Assembly: GCF_023277925.1 (NCBI RefSeq)
Contig: NZ_CP063832.1
Coordinates: 2,992,001 to 3,056,000 of the forward strand
Direction of reading: 5' to 3'
DNA: 64,000 bases
From: Pseudomonas entomophila
GTDB lineage: Bacteria > Pseudomonadota > Gammaproteobacteria > Pseudomonadales > Pseudomonadaceae
A program made the translations under genes and the position numbers. Positions 27,340 through 34,968 of this stretch are shown one piece after another (position 1 is the first letter of the stretch; every line of letters starts with the position of its first letter). The notes beneath the pieces were generated by a model. The model saw nothing but the letters and a program-made list of their open reading frames with translations. It was not told where the DNA came from and made no database searches.

Positions 27340-27603
27340 CTGCCCAGGCGCCGCCCGTAACTTCGCGACTTCAGGAGGCTGAGCGCAGGCGTCTGGAGGG
27401 CCAGGTGCGCAGCACCCTTCGGCGTTAGCCGAAGGCGCGAGATGTAGACTTGCGCAGCAAGTCGTAGGCCGCGCGGGCCCGGAAGGCGCCGGAGCGAAGG
27501 GACCCCGGAGCGCAGCGTAGGGGCCGTATGATGGAGCGAGCGGCTTTGCCTACTTTGGCCAAGACCAAAGTAGGCCGCCGTAAGGGCGGAAAGGTGAATC
27601 AGC
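27340..27603 (-). repeat. Hairpin-rich dispersed module, copy B (inverted relative to A)
   Basis: Read on the minus strand it starts exactly like copy A (GCTGATTCACCTTTCCGCCC). It has the same TCTTGG loop, but the stem is CCTACTTTGG/CCAAAGTAGG: two base pairs changed in a compensating way relative to A. Its centre differs wholly in sequence from A. It again has a long-range closing pair (GGCG...GGGCC with GGCCC...CGCC) around GACTTG/CAAGTC and CCTTCGGC/GCCGAAGG hairpins. It ends with the shared CCTCCTGAAGTCGC block. No credible ORF. Confidence 0.75.
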
Positions 27604-27649
27604 GTCTACATGGCAAACGGATATGCCCACAACTCAAAAAACCAACCAA

Positions 27650-27713
<64 letters not shown>

Positions 27714-27720
27714 CAGGAAA

Positions 27721-29430
27721 TCACCGCGCCTCCATATGCGCAATCATCAACTGCACACTCTCATTCCCGCGAAACTCATTCACATCCAACTTGTAAGCCA
27801 ACTCCACCCACCGCACCGTAGGATTCGGCCAAACTTCCCGATCCACCCCAAAGGCAATCCCATCAAGCGTCACCGCCCCACACTCGCTCTTGAGCACGAC
27901 CTTGAGATGCCGCTCCCCCACGACCCGCTGCGAGACCAGCTGAAACACTCCATGGAACAACGGCTCAGGGAAGTGCTGCCCCCAAGGCCCGGCATTACGA
28001 AGGGCCCGCGCCAGCTCCAGGTGAAACTCCTCGACCGCCAACGATCCATCCGAAAGCAGCCGCCCCGTCAGGTCCTCTTCACGCAACTGCCGCCGGACCT
28101 CTTTGTCAAAGGCCTCGGCAAACGCCGGGAAGTTGTCGGCAGGCAACGACAAACCAGCCGCCATCGCATGCCCACCAAACTTGCTGATCAGCGACGGATA
28201 TCGCGCCGCCACCGCATCCAGAGCATCGCGAATGTGGAAGCCCGCTACCGACCGCGCCGAGCCCTTGAGCATCCCCTCCCCCGCATCGGCAAAGGCGATG
28301 GTCGGGCGGTGGTAACGCTCCTTCAGGCGTGACGCCAGAATCCCGATCACCCCCTGGTGCCAATCGGCGTCGAACAGGCAAAGCCCATAGGGCATGGACT
28401 CCACCGGCAGGTCCTTGAGCTGGGCCAGCGCCTCGCGCTGCATGCCCTGCTCGATGGACTTGCGATCCTGGTTCAGGCCATCCAACTCCTGAGCCATATC
28501 CAACGCCAACGCAGCGTCATTGCACAGCAGGCACTCAATGCCCAGGCTCATATCGTCCAACCGGCCGGCAGCATTGAGCCGGGGGCCGAGAATGAACCCC
28601 AGGTCGGTGGAGGTGATACGCCGATGGTCACGTCGAGCCACTTCGAGGATGGCCTTGAGCCCAGGCCGCGCGCGGCCGGCGCGAATACGCTCGAGCCCCT
28701 GGTGCACCAGGATGCGGTTGTTGGCGTCCAGCGGCACCACGTCGGCGACACTGCCCAGGGCGACCAGATCGAGTAGCTCGCCGATGTTCGGCTGCGGCTG
28801 CGTTTCATAGCGCCCGAGGCTGCGCAGGCGGGCGCGCAGGGCCATCAGCACATAGAAGATCACCCCGACGCCCGCCAGCGACTTGCTCGGGAACTCGCAA
28901 CCGGGCTGGTTCGGATTGACGATGGCATCGGCATCCGGCAACTGCTCGCCAGGCAAGTGGTGGTCGGTGACCAGCACCTTCAACCCCGCAGCCTTGGCGG
29001 CCGCCACACCGTCGACACTGGAAATGCCGTTGTCCACAGTGATCAATAGCTGCGGCTGACGCTCCAGCGCAACCTGGACGATTTCGGGCGTCAGGCCGTA
29101 GCCATACTCAAAACGATTGGGCACCAGATAGTCGACATGCGCAGCGCCCAGCAGACGCAGGCCAAGCACCCCCACCGTGCTGGCAGTGGCACCGTCGGCA
29201 TCGAAGTCGCCGACGATGAGAATCCGCTGGCGCAGGTCAATGGCCTCGACCAGCAGGTCCACCGCTGCCTCAATGCCCTTGAGCCGCTGGAACGGCAACA
29301 ACCGCGCCAGGCTCTTGTCCAGCTCAGCCTCGGACTCCACGCCACGGGCGGCGTACAGGCGGGTCAGCAAGGGCGGCAGGTTACCCAGGAACGGCAGGGT
29401 CGACGGCAGGGGACGGGGTTCGATACGCAT
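27721..29430 (-). CDS. recJ: Single-stranded-DNA-specific exonuclease RecJ
   Basis: A 569-aa 5'-3' ssDNA exonuclease of the DHH superfamily, acting in RecF-pathway recombination, mismatch repair and base-excision repair. Phosphoesterase motifs I-III are clear: VGDFDADGATAS near residue 77, a central block with TVDNGISS, and the DHH motif in VTDHHLPGE near residue 155. The C-terminal DHHA1/OB region includes FGGHAMAAGLSL. Length is normal. It is followed on the same strand, upstream in transcription, by yaeQ with a 30-bp gap, so the two may be co-transcribed (yaeQ first). Confidence 0.96.
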   Translation of the reverse strand: MRIEPRPLPSTLPFLGNLPPLLTRLYAARGVESEAELDKSLARLLPFQRLKGIEAAVDLLVEAIDLRQRILIVGDFDADGATASTVGVLGLRLLGAAHVDYLVPNRFEYGYGLTPEIVQVALERQPQLLITVDNGISSVDGVAAAKAAGLKVLVTDHHLPGEQLPDADAIVNPNQPGCEFPSKSLAGVGVIFYVLMALRARLRSLGRYETQPQPNIGELLDLVALGSVADVVPLDANNRILVHQGLERIRAGRARPGLKAILEVARRDHRRITSTDLGFILGPRLNAAGRLDDMSLGIECLLCNDAALALDMAQELDGLNQDRKSIEQGMQREALAQLKDLPVESMPYGLCLFDADWHQGVIGILASRLKERYHRPTIAFADAGEGMLKGSARSVAGFHIRDALDAVAARYPSLISKFGGHAMAAGLSLPADNFPAFAEAFDKEVRRQLREEDLTGRLLSDGSLAVEEFHLELARALRNAGPWGQHFPEPLFHGVFQLVSQRVVGERHLKVVLKSECGAVTLDGIAFGVDREVWPNPTVRWVELAYKLDVNEFRGNESVQLMIAHMEAR

Positions 29431-29460
29431 GGGGCCTTCGGCAATCAGATAAAGGGCAGG

Positions 29461-30003
29461 TCAACCACGCTCGCCGAGCAGCCACTCGAGCTGCACTTCG
29501 TGCTGGCCACGGTCGTCGGTGACGAACACCGTGCCTTCGCTGATCATCACATCCCACTTGATGGTCCGCGGCATGTCGGTGGCCAGGGTTTCCAGCACCT
29601 CCTGCGGTACCGCGGCGATGCTCAGGTTCTTCAGGCCCTTGACCGCGTCCACTACCTTGTTCTGCCACACCCGCAGGCTGCCGTAGGCCAGCAGGCTGGT
29701 GCGCTCGGTACGCCGCGAGCACCAGGTCAGGCGCTCGGCGTCGGGCTGGCCGACTTCGATCCAGTGCAGGATGCGATCATCCAGGCTCTTTTCCCACAAT
29801 GCCGCTTCGTCGACGTCCGACAAGCCACGGCCGAACGACAGTTGCTCGTTGTACCACAGGGCGTAGGCCAGCAAGCGCACGGCCATGCGCTCCTCGGTCT
29901 CCGAAGGGTGACGGGCGATGGTCTGGCGAACGCTCTCGTACACGCCGCGGTCGAGGTCGGTCAGATTCAGTTCGAACTTGTAGGTGGTGGACGGCTGGGC
30001 CAT
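29461..30003 (-). CDS. yaeQ: YaeQ family protein
   Basis: A 180-aa cytoplasmic protein with the restriction-endonuclease-like (PD-(D/E)XK) fold known for YaeQ. It begins MAQPSTTYKFELNLTDLDRG and contains the family ERMAVRLLAYALWY and WCSRRTERTSLLAYG segments. Older reports linked YaeQ to RfaH-suppressor activity; the molecular role is uncertain. It lies 30 bp upstream of recJ in the same direction. Its upstream region is occupied by REP elements. Confidence 0.9.
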   Translation of the reverse strand: MAQPSTTYKFELNLTDLDRGVYESVRQTIARHPSETEERMAVRLLAYALWYNEQLSFGRGLSDVDEAALWEKSLDDRILHWIEVGQPDAERLTWCSRRTERTSLLAYGSLRVWQNKVVDAVKGLKNLSIAAVPQEVLETLATDMPRTIKWDVMISEGTVFVTDDRGQHEVQLEWLLGERG

Positions 30004-30070
30004 GGGCGATGGGCTTCTTGCGGGGAGAAAAGTCGCACAGTCTAACTGATCCTGGGCGGCAGCGGGGCGT

Positions 30071-30180
30071 TCCTGGCCCGGCTATGCCGGGCATCGCCAG
30101 CAAAGCTGGCGCCTACAGGTGTGCACAGACGTTCTGGTGCTTCGCCGTACCCGTAGGAGCCGGCTTTGCCGGCGAACAGG
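30071..30180. repeat. REP pair upstream of yaeQ / CaiB-type gene
   Basis: Palindromes CCCGGCTATGCCGGG (30077-30091), CGCCAGCAAAGCTGGCG ending CCTACAGG (30095-30119) and, in opposite orientation, CCCGTAGGAGCCGGCTTTGC ending CGGCGAA (30150-30176). The 330-bp gap 30004-30333 holds these repeats and the divergent promoters; no gene is seen. Confidence 0.8.
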
Positions 30181-30333
30181 CCGGCACTGACAACACAAAT
30201 GTCTATGCCCAAGCCCTCCCCCGCGCCCTTCAAGCACCGACTGCACGGACACATTTCTTGTGCCCCGCGACAGTATCTGCCGCTGCCGAGCTGTGATAAA
30301 ACCTGCCCTCACGCCCATTCATCAGGATGCCCC

Positions 30334-31533
30334 ATGCCCACGCCCAGCAAACCCCTCGCCGGCCTGAAAGTCATCGAGCTCGGCACCCTGATCGCCGGCC
30401 CCTTCGCTTCGCGCATCTGTGCCGAGTTCGGCGCCGAAGTGATCAAAGTGGAGTCACCAGACGGCGGCGATCCACTGCGCAAATGGCGCAAGCTGTACGA
30501 GGGCACGTCGCTGTGGTGGTTCGTGCAGGCGCGCAACAAGCAATCGCTGACACTGAACCTCAAGCACCCCGAAGGCCTCGAGGTGCTCAAACGCCTGCTG
30601 GCCGAGGCCGACATCCTGATCGAGAACTTCCGCCCCGGCGTGCTGGAGAAACTCGGCCTAAGCTGGGAGTCGCTGCATGCGCTCAACCCGCGCCTGGTGA
30701 TGGTGCGCCTGTCGGGCTTCGGCCAGACCGGCCCGATGAAAGACCAGCCAGGTTTCGGTGCAGTGGGCGAATCGATGGGCGGGCTGCGCTATATCACCGG
30801 GTTCGAGGACCGCCCTCCCGTGCGTACCGGGATCTCCATCGGTGATTCGATCGCCGCCCTGTGGGGCGTGATCGGCGCGCTGATGGCCCTGCGTCATCGC
30901 GAAGTCAATGGCGGCCAGGGCCAGGTGGTGGACGTGGCACTGTACGAGGCGATCTTCGCCATGATGGAAAGCATGGTGCCGGAATTCGACGTGTTCGGTT
31001 TCATCCGTGAGCGCACCGGCAACATCATGCCAGGCATTACCCCCTCCTCAATCCACACCACCCTGGACGGCCGCCACGTGCAGATCGGCGCCAACGGTGA
31101 CGCGATCTTCAAGCGCTTCATGCAAGCCATCGGCCGCGATGACCTGGCCAACGACGCCACGCTGGCCAGCAACGATGGCCGCGATGCGCGCCGGGACGAG
31201 CTGTACGGGGTGATCGACCGCTGGGCCAACAGCCTGCCACTGGCCGACGTCATGCAGACGCTCAACGCGGCCGAGGTACCGGCCAGCCGCATCTATTCGG
31301 CCGAGGACATGTTCAACGACCCGCAGTACCTGGCCCGCGAAATGTTCCTCCAGGCCCAGTTGCCGGATGGCAAGCCCTTCAAGATGCCCGGCATCGTGCC
31401 CAAGCTCTCCGACACACCCGGCTCCACCGAGTGGGTCGGCCCGGCCCTCGGCGAACACACCACCACAGTACTCACCGGCCTGGGCTATGACGCGGCGGCC
31501 ATCGCCCGCCTGCGTGAAGCCGGCGCGGTCTGA
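30334..31533 (+). CDS. CaiB/BaiF-family CoA transferase (class III)
   Basis: A 399-aa class III CoA transferase, moving CoA between carboxylic acids. The N-terminal Rossmann-like part GLKVIELGTLIAGPFASRIC and the block GDPLRKW...LNLKHPEG are family hallmarks. The likely catalytic aspartate is in the RTGISIGDSIAALWG region near residue 170. The open frame extends upstream to 30166, but ATG 30334 (MPTPSKPLAGLKV) is the family start. No acyl-CoA dehydrogenase or other pathway partner is adjacent, so the substrate cannot be named. Confidence 0.9.
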   Translation: MPTPSKPLAGLKVIELGTLIAGPFASRICAEFGAEVIKVESPDGGDPLRKWRKLYEGTSLWWFVQARNKQSLTLNLKHPEGLEVLKRLLAEADILIENFRPGVLEKLGLSWESLHALNPRLVMVRLSGFGQTGPMKDQPGFGAVGESMGGLRYITGFEDRPPVRTGISIGDSIAALWGVIGALMALRHREVNGGQGQVVDVALYEAIFAMMESMVPEFDVFGFIRERTGNIMPGITPSSIHTTLDGRHVQIGANGDAIFKRFMQAIGRDDLANDATLASNDGRDARRDELYGVIDRWANSLPLADVMQTLNAAEVPASRIYSAEDMFNDPQYLAREMFLQAQLPDGKPFKMPGIVPKLSDTPGSTEWVGPALGEHTTTVLTGLGYDAAAIARLREAGAV

Positions 31534-31545
31534 CCTGCCTGCTGC

Positions 31546-32418
31546 ATGCGCCTCGGTCGCCTGTCCACACTGTGCTGCCTGGTGCTGGCCCTGCTTGCAG
31601 GACCAGCGGCCGAGGCCAAGGAACGCCTGCTCTGGGTGGTGCGCGACCTGCCGCCCTTCACCATCTTCGAAGGGGCCGCCAAGGGCCAGGGCGTGATCGA
31701 TCAGCTATTGCCAATGCTGATTGCACAGATGCCCGAGTACGACCACAGCATTGTCCGGGTCAACCGCGCCCGGGGCCTGCAGATGCTCCAGGAGCCGAGT
31801 TTCACCTGCGACCCGACCCTGCTCTGGACACCGGAGCGTGAGAAGTACGTGCATTTCTCCCTCGCCTCGCTGGGCGTGCTCAGCAGCGGGCTGGTAGTAC
31901 GCAGGCAGGACGAGGCGCTGCTTGCCCCCTTCCTGGACGAACAACAGGTCGACCTCAAACGGTTGCTGGACCGGACCCAGCTCAAGCTCGGCATCGTCGC
32001 CGAACGCAGCTACAGCGCCCAGGTGGACGAGATCCTCCGCCAATTGCCCGACAGCGCCTTAAGCCGCCACTATGGCAATGACGCCACTGCCAGCCTGCTG
32101 CAGATGCAGCAAATGGGCCGCCTGCAACTGCTACTCGGCTATTGGCCCGAAATGCGCTACCTGATCCAGCAGCAGGGTGGCTCGCTGGAAGGCTACCGCT
32201 TTCATCCGATCCAGGGCGTGAACCGCTACCAGTTTCTCCATGTGGGCTGCTCGGACACCCCCCTGGGGCGCGAAGCCATCGCCCATGTCAACCAGTTGCT
32301 AACCAAACTGCGACGCGACACATTGCCCGGGCTATATGCCCGCTGGCTGGACCCTGAGCTGCAGACGGACTACCTCGAACAGGCCCGGCACTTTTTCGAT
32401 GATCAAGCGCCGCGATAG
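31546..32418 (+). CDS. Periplasmic substrate-binding-like protein (TIGR02285-type)
   Basis: A 290-aa exported protein with a Sec signal (MRLGRLSTLCCLVLALLAGP, cleavage near AEA-KE at about residue 25). The mature fold resembles family 3 solute-binding proteins, in the conserved-hypothetical form recognised by LLWVVRDLPPFTIFEGAAKG and a CDPTLLWTPEREKYVHFS segment. It starts 12 bp after the CaiB-type gene, so co-transcription is likely. No ABC permease genes or signalling domain are attached, so a role in uptake is unproven. Confidence 0.8.
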   Translation: MRLGRLSTLCCLVLALLAGPAAEAKERLLWVVRDLPPFTIFEGAAKGQGVIDQLLPMLIAQMPEYDHSIVRVNRARGLQMLQEPSFTCDPTLLWTPEREKYVHFSLASLGVLSSGLVVRRQDEALLAPFLDEQQVDLKRLLDRTQLKLGIVAERSYSAQVDEILRQLPDSALSRHYGNDATASLLQMQQMGRLQLLLGYWPEMRYLIQQQGGSLEGYRFHPIQGVNRYQFLHVGCSDTPLGREAIAHVNQLLTKLRRDTLPGLYARWLDPELQTDYLEQARHFFDDQAPR

Positions 32419-32423
32419 CCAGG

Positions 32424-32553
32424 CAAAAAGAAGCCCCGGCCGCTGGGGAAGACGACCGGGGCCAAGCGAAAGTCCTCAGGGACTTGCGGCGGTAGCCTGG
32501 TAATACCGGAGCAAAGCACCACCAGACCACCCTTGATCATTCTGACGGAACAC
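32424..32553 (-). ncRNA. Candidate structured 3'UTR or small RNA
   Basis: 130 nt lie between the stop codon of the DUF3509-like gene and the end of a strong terminator. They contain a second perfect hairpin, AAGTCC-CTGA-GGACTT (minus strand, about 32472-32487), a GGTGGTCTGGTGG run and the GC terminator stem. No ORF fits. A short 3' trailer would not need this much structure. A clear separate promoter was not found, so it may be a processed 3'UTR. Comparison with the Rfam P16/RgsA family and other pseudomonad sRNAs would be informative; I do not assert identity. Confidence 0.4.
32425..32462 (-). terminator. Intrinsic terminator on the minus strand
   Basis: GCCCCGG (32433-32439) pairs with CCGGGGC (32456-32462). 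Reading the minus strand, the stem is followed at once by TTCTTTTT. It would end the DUF3509-like transcript or a small RNA encoded at 32463-32553. Confidence 0.85.
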
Positions 32554-32862
32554 TCAGGCAAAGGTTCCCTGGCGTTCCTGGCGATGTTGCACGGCAGCGA
32601 TCACACAAGGTTGCAGGCGGCCTTCAGCAATCTGCAGGTCGCGATGCAGGCCATCGACCAGATCGACCAGCAGTTGCTGTTCGCCCAGCTGTCGCGCGCA
32701 AACCTGGCGCCTTAGGGTCACGGCACCCTGCTCATCATAGAGGGTCAACTGGCGATTTCCGCTGGCGTCGAGGGCGCCAAGCGAGGCGTGGTAGGGGGTC
32801 AGGGCGTCGTTGAGCAGCCTGCAGATTCTTTCCATCCGGATCACTCGCTGGGTGGTGGACAT
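32554..32862 (-). CDS. DUF3509-like small protein
   Basis: About 102 aa, beginning MSTTQRVIRMERICRLLNDA and ending HRQERQGTFA. The motif pattern (LLNDALTPYHASLGALDASG then LTLYDEQGAVTLRRQV and VDLVDGLHRDLQIAEGRLQP) matches what I recall of the Pseudomonas-specific DUF3509 family. It is soluble, with no signal. The start is uncertain: a GTG at 32901 with GGAAGG upstream and an ATG at 32835 are alternatives. Function unknown. Its 3' region is highly structured (separate entries). Confidence 0.6.
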   Translation of the reverse strand: MSTTQRVIRMERICRLLNDALTPYHASLGALDASGNRQLTLYDEQGAVTLRRQVCARQLGEQQLLVDLVDGLHRDLQIAEGRLQPCVIAAVQHRQERQGTFA

Positions 32863-32957
32863 GGAGGAACTGACCTTCGGATCCGACGGGAAGTTCTCCA
32901 CGTCGGGCCCTTCCCTACCAGCATGCGCAGTGAATATTACAGTTCAGCTAGCCTGCC

Positions 32958-33353
32958 CTACCCCACGGCAAGTGATCCTCTCAAGCGCTTCAACGCATCG
33001 TCCAGCACGTGGATCGACAGTGGCCAGGGCACTTCGGCGATCACCTTCAGTCCCCTCCTGCGAGCTTCACTGGCCAGGTCCTGCCCCCTTTTGCCGGCTT
33101 GCCCGACGAACATCAAGGCATGCGGCTCCTGCCCACGCTCAAGATGATCGATCAACGCCTGCCCACAGCGCCTCGGCATGCCATGGTCAAGTACCAGCAT
33201 ATCCAGTGGGGTTGCCTGAGCCAGGCTGGCCTTGGTGGCGGACAACCGATCGTGCAGGCGCACGTTGAACACACCGAGGGCATTGAATGCCTGGTGCAGG
33301 AGAATCTGATGGGAGGGACGGACTTGGTGGATGAGGACATGAAGCCTGCGCAT
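32958..33353 (-). CDS. Degenerate response-regulator receiver-like protein
   Basis: A 131-aa stand-alone protein, MRRLHVLIHQVRPSHQILLH. The predicted beta3 strand and phospho-site LDMLVLDHGMP fit a CheY-like receiver and keep the aspartate (residue about 56). The acidic pair of the N-terminal strand is replaced (VLIHQVRPS instead of a DD motif), and the conserved Lys-Pro near the C-terminus is EVPWP without lysine. It has no output domain and no sensor kinase nearby. Fold assignment is an inference; it may be a pseudo-receiver acting by protein contact. Confidence 0.55.
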   Translation of the reverse strand: MRRLHVLIHQVRPSHQILLHQAFNALGVFNVRLHDRLSATKASLAQATPLDMLVLDHGMPRRCGQALIDHLERGQEPHALMFVGQAGKRGQDLASEARRRGLKVIAEVPWPLSIHVLDDALKRLRGSLAVG

Positions 33354-33462
33354 GTGCTTCTCCTGTTCGTGGCTGCCAGCTCGGATGGGCGCTCACTCTA
33401 GGAAGGACTGTGACCTCCAGATATAGGAAAAGACTGAAAAGAACATGGGATTAGTCCCTAAA

Positions 33463-33491
33463 GAAGAAACCGCCCAAAGGGCGGCTTTTTC
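33463..33491 (-). terminator. Terminator downstream of thrC
   Basis: CCGCCC-AAA-GGGCGG (33470-33484) is flanked by a T tract on the plus strand and by TTTCTTC on the minus strand, so it can work both ways. It lies 17 bp beyond the thrC stop. Confidence 0.85.
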
Positions 33492-33507
33492 ACTGACCGG
33501 ATGACGC

Positions 33508-34917
33508 TTACAGCGGTTTGCCGCGGTTACCGTGCTGGCTGACGAAGGCCTGGACGGTCTTCAGGTCGTTGGCCAGCACCGTGCAGCGCTCTTCACGGCT
33601 GAACAGGTCGCTGAGGTGCGCGGGCAGTTCGAGGGCCTTGCCAACGCCGGCCTTCTCCACCGCTTCGGGGAACTTGACCGGGTGTGCGGTACCCAGCACC
33701 ACCATCGGTGTATCGAGGCTGCGGCGGCACTCGCGGGCGGCTTTGACGCCGATCGCGGTATGCGGGTCGAGCACTTCGCCGGTGCTCTTGAACACCTCGG
33801 CGATGGTCTCGCAGGTCTGCTCGTCGGTGACGGCCAGCGAGTCGAACAGCTTGCGGGCTTCGGTCCAGCGATCGGCCTCGACGCTGAAGCCGCCACCTTG
33901 CTTGAAGGTGTCCATCAACGCCGCCACGGCGGCGCCATTGCGGCCGTGCAAGTCGAACAGCAGGCGCTCGAAGTTCGACGAGACCATGATGTCCATCGAC
34001 GGCGAGAGCGTCGGGTGCAGGGCGTCCTTGACGTACTGGTTGCCGCTCATGAAGCGGTGAAGGATGTCGTTGCGGTTGGTGGCCACCACCAGCTGGCTGA
34101 TTGGCAGGCCCATGTTGCGCGCCAGGTAACCGGCGAAGATGTCGCCGAAGTTGCCGGTCGGTACCGAGAACGCCACCGAACGGGCCGGGCCACCCAACTG
34201 GAGGGCCGCGTGGAAGTAGTAGACGATCTGGGCCATGATCCGCGCCCAGTTGATCGAGTTGACCGCCACCAAGCGGGTGCCCTTGAGGAACGACTGGTCG
34301 GCGAAGCTGGCCTTGACCATCTCTTGGCAGTCGTCGAAGTTGCCCTCGATGGCAATGTTGTGAATGTTGTCGCCGAGGATGGTGGTCATCTGCCGGCGCT
34401 GCACTTCCGACACGCGCTGGTGCGGGTGCAGGATGAAGATGTCGACGTTGTCGCAGCGGCGGCAACCTTCGATGGCGGCCGAACCGGTATCACCACTGGT
34501 GGCGCCGACGATCACCACGCGCTCGCCGCGCTTGACCAGCACGTGGTCGAGCAGGCGGCCGAGCAGTTGCAGGGCGAAATCCTTGAACGCCAGGGTCGGG
34601 CCGTGGAACAGCTCCATGACCCACTCGTTGCCGTTGAGCTGGCGCAGGGGCGCCACGGCGGCATGGGCAAAGTTGCCGTAGGTTTCTTCGAGAATCTTCT
34701 TGAAGTCGGCGTCGGCAATGCTGCCATCGACGAACGGGCGCATCACCCGGAAGGCCAGCTCGTGGTACGGCAGGCCGGCCCAGGAGGCGATCTCTTCCTG
34801 GGTGAAGCGTGGCAGGTTCTCGGGAACGTACAGGCCGCCATCACTGGCCAGGCCAGCCAGCAGGACGTCTTCGAAGTTCAGGGCCGGAGCCTGGCCGCGG
34901 GTACTGATATAGCGCAT
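33508..34917 (-). CDS. thrC: Threonine synthase
   Basis: A 469-aa PLP enzyme converting O-phosphohomoserine to threonine. The PLP lysine lies in HGPTLAFKDFALQLL near residue 110, and the N-terminus MRYISTRGQAPALNFEDVLL is typical of the Pseudomonas enzyme. ATG 34915-34917 has a GAAGG SD about 9 nt upstream; a TTG two codons earlier is less likely. It lies 51 bp after hom in the same direction, giving a two-step threonine operon. An intrinsic terminator follows. Confidence 0.96.
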   Translation of the reverse strand: MRYISTRGQAPALNFEDVLLAGLASDGGLYVPENLPRFTQEEIASWAGLPYHELAFRVMRPFVDGSIADADFKKILEETYGNFAHAAVAPLRQLNGNEWVMELFHGPTLAFKDFALQLLGRLLDHVLVKRGERVVIVGATSGDTGSAAIEGCRRCDNVDIFILHPHQRVSEVQRRQMTTILGDNIHNIAIEGNFDDCQEMVKASFADQSFLKGTRLVAVNSINWARIMAQIVYYFHAALQLGGPARSVAFSVPTGNFGDIFAGYLARNMGLPISQLVVATNRNDILHRFMSGNQYVKDALHPTLSPSMDIMVSSNFERLLFDLHGRNGAAVAALMDTFKQGGGFSVEADRWTEARKLFDSLAVTDEQTCETIAEVFKSTGEVLDPHTAIGVKAARECRRSLDTPMVVLGTAHPVKFPEAVEKAGVGKALELPAHLSDLFSREERCTVLANDLKTVQAFVSQHGNRGKPL

Positions 34918-34968
34918 ATGCAAACCTTCGGTGCTGGGCGCGGGCCGCCATGGCGACCCGCCGCTGAA

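Noticed and set aside
26807-27428. Several 70-130-aa frames in the repeat interval
   Set aside because: They cross hairpins, REPs and short tandem arrays, contain repeat-encoded peptides and lack SDs.
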